From Thalassiosira profunda (lineage: Eukaryota; Bacillariophyta; Thalassiosirophyceae; Thalassiosirales; Thalassiosiraceae), in NCBI GenBank assembly GCA_036939355.1, contig JALLAP010003098.1, forward strand, positions 1-10,867: 10,867 bases of DNA, written 5' to 3'. Of this stretch, positions 6,729 through 10,867 are shown in pieces. The translations under genes and the position numbers were made by a program. A model generated the notes under the pieces. It was not told the DNA's origin. It saw only the letters and a list, made by a program, of their open reading frames with translations, and did no database searches. Each line of letters begins with the position of its first letter. Positions within the stretch are counted from its first letter, which is position 1.

Positions 6729-8475
6729 ATGAGGGGTGGCAAGAACTTTGCGACCGTAGACGTCGGCTACGAGCGCCTCTCCAGCAAAAGGGACACGGTG
6801 GCGCTGTTCGTTGACGTCCAGGAAAGCAAGGCCCACTTTGTGAACAAGGTCGTTTTCAAGGTCGATGGCAAAACCCCAAAGACTCGCTGCTGCGCCAAAC
6901 CGGCGACGGTCAGTCACAACCGAGTGCGGTTCGTGGCCCTGTTCAACGTGCGCGATACCGCCCAGGCGCGCATCGTCGTTATCGGGTGCGGCAGGGCGAT
7001 CCTCATGCGACAGGTGAAAATATCCTCCACTGCCGACGGGAAAGTCCTGCGCAACTTGTGCTTCCGTTCGCAGCGTGGCCGTGCGCCAAAGAAACCGGTG
7101 CCTTTGACAGATGGCATCACATTTGGCATTGAACTGGAAATGAGCAGCGCGTCGCATGAAACTGCATCAGACGTCGCGGCGTCCATATCCTCACAGTCCG
7201 GCGTCTACGTGATTGATATGAAAGAAGAATTCCCATCACGTTTGGGGATTGATGCACGATGGCAGCCTGGTTTGCAACCGTGATCGTCCCAATTGCAATC
7301 TCTGGGAGCTCAAGAGCCGGATTCTGACTGGTGAAGAGGGGCTCACTGAATGTGAGAAGGTTGTCGAAGCGGCGCAATCCGAGGCATCGATCATGCTCAA
7401 CAAAACGATGGGCTTTCATGTACATGTTGGGAGGACCGGCTTGAACTTTGTTCAGCTGAGAAACATCTGCCTGATGTTCCTTCGCTTCGAGGGGGCGATG
7501 GATTCTGTCATGCCAAAGTCACGTCGGGGGGATAATAACGAGTTTGGCGCAAGCAATTGCAATGCGGTAGGAGGTAACTATGCAACACACGACGATAGAA
7601 GGGCCATATTGCTGCAATGCAACTACGTCGAAGAGCTGGTGGATGTGATGAATCCACATGAACATCCGAATGGAGGGAGGGGAGGGCGCTACTTCAAGCT
7701 GAATCTTCGGACGGAAGAGAAGAACACCATCGAGTTCCGACAGCACTCAGCCACGGCGAACCCCGAGAAGGTGAAGTCCTTTGTTAGTTTTTGCGTCGCA
7801 TTTGTTCAGAACTCGGCGGACATGCACAATGTACCCCAGGACCTAGACTGCGATGACGAATTTGAGTTACTGTTCAAGCACGTCATCAAGGATCGGTACC
7901 TGCGGGATTATTACTTGGAACGCAGGCTGAAGCATGCGACTGAAGTACAAGAGGCCGAGGATCAGGACGATGCAATCCAGTGCCGGCTTCCTGCTAATCT
8001 CACACCGGCCGAGTGCCAACGCATCTTGCCGAATGTTTCGTTGGAAAACAGGGTAGCTTATTTCATCACGAGTTCGTGCCCGATCACTGCAGAGAAAGAG
8101 AGGCTAATGGAGGGCGTGTCGAAAGCAGTCACCGGTGAATCGTATGGGAATCTCTGGGATGTCGGATCTTACCATTGCGCCTGCTGCAACCACAAATTGT
8201 ATTCATCGCAAGACAAGTGGCGCGCTCATTGCATCTGGCCGACCTTTCGCAAGCCCGTTAAATCCGACAGTCTGAAGACGATCGTTGTTCCGCGGGGAAG
8301 CTACAACAAATACACCTGCGAAGTCCGAGAGATCTATTGTGGGTCTTGCCAGCTCTTCATTGGGCATCAATTCTTGGACGGCCGCGAAAGTGGAGACAAT
8401 CATCCGGAGGCCGGGTGGCGGCATTGCACCCTCTCGCTGTCGTTGAACTTTGTTGAGCCTGTTTACGTCTTTTGA
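6729..8475 (+). CDS. Amidoligase_2-like enzyme fused to an MsrB/SelR-like domain, with one frameshift
   Basis: The first in-frame ATG is 6729. Residues 1-130 are an unrecognised, beta-rich-looking region. The amidoligase_2 pattern starts at TFGIELEMSS (about 131-140) and continues with HDGSL, ELKSRILTGEEGL, GFHVHVG, MPKSRRGDNN, YFKLNLR and TIEFRQHSAT. The frame shifts by one base near the CCC at 7232-7234; dropping one C gives EEFHHVWGLMHDGSL and a 581-residue protein. Amidoligases of this class are glutamine-synthetase-like and are predicted to join a carboxyl to an amine using ATP. The C-terminal part (8155-8475) resembles MsrB: GSYHCACCNHKLYSS, CIWPTF, CGSC, HQFLDG and WRHCTLSLSLNF. The Zn cysteines (483, 486, 537, 540) and the putative catalytic Cys566 are present, while the usual C-x-N-S reads C-T-L-S. 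The region looks less GC-rich than its neighbours. It could be a pseudogene, but a base error is likelier. Confidence 0.75.
7219..7249 (+). other. Frameshift site in the amidoligase-like domain
   Basis: The upstream frame carries the amidoligase N-terminal motif to ...VIDMKEEF and then turns into unconvincing sequence ending at 7283. The downstream frame has a stop at 7219-7221 and becomes convincing at HHVWGLMHDGSL. The switch must lie between these points. One extra C in the CCC at 7232-7234 would account for it. No GT-AG intron of realistic length fits. Confidence 0.7.
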
Positions 8476-8706
8476 TGGCGAAAGAATGTGAATGCAGCAT
8501 CCCACCGCCTCTCGGTCTAGGGAACAATTCTGTCAATAGCAAATCATTTTGTGTTATCATCTCGCGCCTTTGTCAATCAACAAAACTCGCAGCTCCTGGA
8601 AAAGGGGAAGGGTGAGCAAGTCACGCGTGATTTCGAAGTGTGATACATCCGTGTGAGACCGACAGGCTTGCTCTCTCCCCACCACCGAGCGAACCACACG
8701 TGCACC
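8476..8706. other. Intergenic region between two plus-strand genes
   Basis: This 231-bp region should carry the 3' end of the amidoligase-like gene and the promoter of the next gene. It contains GTCACGCGTGA (8620-8630), which matches the palindrome upstream of the PqiA-like gene, and CACGTG at 8697-8702, five bases before the ATG at 8707. No gene, tRNA or clear polyadenylation signal is visible. Confidence 0.45.
8620..8630. promoter_or_regulatory. Second copy of the GTCACGCGTGA motif
   Basis: Eleven bases are identical to 6431-6441 and lie about 77 bp upstream of the ATG at 8707. Both copies are in the 5' flank of a gene and share the TCACGCGTGA palindrome. A shared regulator is possible. 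Confidence 0.4.
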
Positions 8707-9722
8707 ATGATGGAGTCGGCCCATATGGAGCGTCCCCCGTCCGGGGACGGGGCTCCCGCGGGAGGAGAATCTGTCGATGACCCGCACTTGACGATCTGGC
8801 GCTGGGAAGCAGCGACGACGGCGGCGAGGGCAACCAATCCAATGCTGCCGTTGAGGTTGCAAATATTGGCGCAACCGCCGACGATCCGTGGGCGGTGCTC
8901 GCGGCCGCGGCGGGAGAAGAGCCCCCGGCGCCCGCCGCGGCCACCCCGGCCCCCGCCGCCGATGCAACGCAACCTCTGGAAATCTCCGCCGACGGCGCCG
9001 GAGTGGAGGCTCCGGCCCTTGCACACGCGGAAGGCGAGACGTTCACCATGCCCTCGGCCGACGGCGACCGGCCCACCCTCGCCGCCCAGATCCAATCGTC
9101 CACCGCCCAATTGGGGTCCGTCCTCCAAACCAAACTCCACGAGGTGGACGAGAAGATCGGCGCGACCGCGAAGGCCCGGGACGTCGACCAGCAGTACCAC
9201 ATTTCCGAGAAGTGGGGCGAGTTCAACACGAACGTGCTCCAGCCCACCACCGCCAGGACGGTGGAGAAGACGAGGGAGGTGTCCGCGTCGGTCAAAGAGA
9301 AGGTGGGGCCGTCCGTGAAGGAGCACTGGGGGAGCATTCAGCGGCGCACCACCGAGATGGGCATCGCGGAGAAGTGGTCGTCCCTCTCCGCGCAAGCCGG
9401 GGAGAAGATTCGCGAGACCAAGGAGAAGGCGGGGGAGGGCGTCGAGCACTGGAAGGAGGAGCAGGAGAAGAAGCGCGCGCTGGCCAACGCCGGCGGGGGC
9501 GAGAATGGCGGCGGATTGGCCCCGCAATTGGAGGGGGCAAGGGAGAAGGTCGTCGAAGGCTGGAATGGGGGCGTTGGGTGGGTCACGCAGAAGATCCAGG
9601 AAGCAAAGCGAAATCGCGAGAAGCAGCAAACGAACGGGATCGGAAGGAGCGATGCGCTTGATGGCGATAAGGAGTTGTCGCGGCTGGACTCGAACGGGTT
9701 TCCCTCGAGCTTCCGGAAATAG
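8707..9722 (+). CDS. Amphipathic helical protein of unknown function, with one frameshift
   Basis: The frame opens at ATG 8707 (MMESAHMERPPSGDGAPAGG) and the main frame runs from about 8781 to the TAG ending at 9722. The upstream frame reads ...ESVDDP and the downstream frame ...ALDDLALGSSDDGG; adding one C to the CCC at 8781-8783 joins them as VDDPALDDL and gives 338 residues. The N-terminal third is acidic and Ala/Pro-rich, hence probably disordered. Residues about 123-258 are charged helices with a recurring Trp context (EKWGEF, EHWGSI, EKWSSL, EHWKEE) and many Lys/Glu. The end is Gly-rich, then polar. LHEVDEKIGA and DVDQQYHISEK faintly recall the C-terminal helices of plant ACD11-binding-partner-like proteins and LEA-like helices, but this is weak. 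There is no signal peptide or membrane segment. It converges on the gene at 9925-10695. Confidence 0.65.
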
Positions 9723-9924
9723 GTTGGCAAACGGATTTGTCGCTGTGAAAGCAATTTTCAGCTCGGAGTGGTCTGTTTGTTGGATGTAAATAATGTTCAC
9801 GCAAAGGTCAAGTAAATGGACAAGCAATTAGGCGACAAGAAGTGAATGGTATTGGTTGGTTTGGTTCTTTATCTTACAGAAAAGCATCGACATCTTCACC
9901 CATCCTGTCCCGGAGACTGACGTC
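9723..9924. other. Short convergent intergenic region
   Basis: This 202-bp stretch separates two convergent stop codons and is less GC-rich than the flanking coding DNA. It should hold both 3' untranslated regions. I see no gene, tRNA or strong hairpin in it. Confidence 0.5.
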
Positions 9925-10695
9925 TTACTGGAAATCACTCTTTGCCGTCACGTCAATAACTGATCCATCCAACAAGAGCCCAGCCTTCATACCCTCCTCC
10001 AGCTTACGAACGACCACGTTCCTGTACGACGGATCGAACGGTTCTTCCTTCGTCGCACGCCCGGCATTGTTCGATCCGAATCCTCCGAATCCCGTCGACT
10101 TTTTTGTTTGCTGCGCCTTCTTCTTCAAGCCATCCACGCGTGCTTCGGCGACCGCCTTGACGAATTCACTCTTTTCGAAGAAGTGATGGTTCACGCCGTA
10201 CGAATCCAGCTCTTTCTTCAACTCCTTCACCGTCATCTTCTGGCATTTGTCCATTTCTGCCTGTATCTTATCGTGTCGGTTTGCCGCACCCACATCTACT
10301 TTGGGCGGTGGCATCTCAGTTGCTGCTGCGTTGCCTGCAACAGGAGTCTTTCCCTCCTTTCGAGCCTTTACCAGCGCGTCCACAAGCTCCTTCTTCTCAA
10401 AGAACGACTGGCAGGGTATTCCGTAGCTCTGCAGCTCGTCCCGGATTTCTTTGGGTTTCATCTTCTGCACCTCCTTCTTGATGCCTTCGACGTCTGCCAT
10501 GGCAAACATATCCAGCGGATTCCACATTTCGAGCTGCGTACGAGGACCCGACGGAGCTCGCTGCGGCAGAGTTTGCCTTGCAAGGGGACGCGAGGGATAG
10601 ACGAATGCATGCACATGATGTGTCTCAGGTGCAGTGGAGGCGGCGAGAAGCAGCGCGGCGGCTGCGGCGGCGGCGGCTGTCGAGCGTGCGGGCAT
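9925..10695 (-). CDS. Small plastid-targeted protein with two SAP-like repeats
   Basis: The start is the ATG at 10695, giving 256 residues. The N-terminus is a signal peptide (MPARST then a poly-Ala/Leu core) followed by the ASAFAP-like HAFVYPSRPLAR at about residues 29-40 and a basic stretch, so import into the plastid is expected. Two SAP-like repeats follow at about 76-112 and 151-186, with cores EIRDELQSYGIPCQSFFEKK and ELKKELDSYGVNHHFFEKSE. A Lys- and Gly-rich linker leads to a C-terminal block DPSYRNVVVRKLEEGMKAGL that looks conserved. The repeats match those of the large gene at 643-4279. No catalytic motif is visible; a small adaptor or nucleic-acid or protein-binding role is possible but not shown. 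No intron is needed. Confidence 0.8.
   Translation of the reverse strand: MPARSTAAAAAAAALLLAASTAPETHHVHAFVYPSRPLARQTLPQRAPSGPRTQLEMWNPLDMFAMADVEGIKKEVQKMKPKEIRDELQSYGIPCQSFFEKKELVDALVKARKEGKTPVAGNAAATEMPPPKVDVGAANRHDKIQAEMDKCQKMTVKELKKELDSYGVNHHFFEKSEFVKAVAEARVDGLKKKAQQTKKSTGFGGFGSNNAGRATKEEPFDPSYRNVVVRKLEEGMKAGLLLDGSVIDVTAKSDFQ
10138..10470 (-). repeat. Two SAP-like protein repeats
   Basis: Repeat 1 is encoded at 10470-10360 and repeat 2 at 10245-10138. Both keep the pattern K-[EI/EL]-x-x-E-L-x-S-Y-G-[IV]-x4-F-F-E-K-x-[EF]. They are more regular than the four copies in the gene at 643-4279. Confidence 0.75.
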
Positions 10696-10867
10696 GTTGT
10701 ATTGTGGAGCTGTCACTGCAATCGAATGAAGATGGGATCGATGACCTTTTTATGGGGAGAGGGGGCGGAGGCGGCGGTGATTTGCAACGAGAGTCGTCGA
10801 TCTTCTTCGCTTTTCGAGCCGTGCACCTCGGGTCATTTTGACACGACACAAGTGACTTTTGACACGA
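10696..10867 (-). promoter_or_regulatory. Upstream region of the small SAP-like repeat gene
   Basis: On the minus strand the A/T-rich element CCATAAAAAGG (10745-10755) lies about 50 bp upstream of the ATG at 10695 and could serve as a TATA-like element. Further upstream is a C-rich run, then the 11-bp direct repeat TTTTGACACGA (plus-strand form) at 10836-10846 and 10857-10867, spaced 21 bp apart. The window ends inside the second copy's flank. No other gene is visible. Confidence 0.35.

Noticed and set aside
1..10867. CRISPR array, insertion sequence, prophage or bacterial operon
   Set aside because: There are no regularly spaced repeats, transposase or phage motifs, and introns plus plastid-targeting signals mark the DNA as eukaryotic nuclear.

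Overview
The window reads as nuclear DNA of a marine stramenopile alga, most likely a centric diatom of the Thalassiosira type. Two predicted proteins begin with a signal peptide followed by an ASAFAP-like plastid import motif (AAFVGP and HAFVYP), which is typical of nuclear-encoded plastid proteins in diatoms and other secondary algae. Genes sit close together on both strands without operon-style ribosome sites, and two short GT-AG introns can be placed with frame agreement. No similarity search was possible, so family names come from motifs recognised by eye.

Layout, left to right. (1) 1-207, minus: the N-terminal 69 codons of an unrecognised gene that runs off the left edge. (2) 208-642: shared divergent promoter. 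(3) 643 to about 4150-4279, plus: a large plastid-targeted protein with four SAP-like helical repeats and a C-terminal STI1/DP-type chaperone-binding domain. It is split by one AT-rich intron (2462-2788) and broken by a 72-bp duplication on either side of a single N. (4) 6395 down to about 4155 (open frame to 3753), minus: a polytopic membrane protein with two 14-cysteine repeats and a PqiA-like membrane domain, with one 63-bp intron. (5) 6396-6728: divergent promoter with several perfect palindromes. (6) 6729-8475, plus: an amidoligase_2-like domain fused to an MsrB/SelR-like domain, with one frameshift. (7) 8707-9722, plus: an amphipathic helical protein of unknown function, with one frameshift. 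(8) 10695-9925, minus: a small plastid-targeted protein with two copies of the same SAP-like repeat found in the large gene.

The genes do not form an obvious pathway. The clearest link is that the two plastid-targeted proteins share the SAP-like repeat. The most unusual content is three domain architectures: SAP-like repeats with STI1, amidoligase with MsrB, and a duplicated Cys module inside a PqiA-like membrane protein. Four defects look more like assembly or base-calling faults than biology: the duplication around the N, two one-base shifts at CCC runs, and a convergent junction near 4150 where both genes lack a stop codon.
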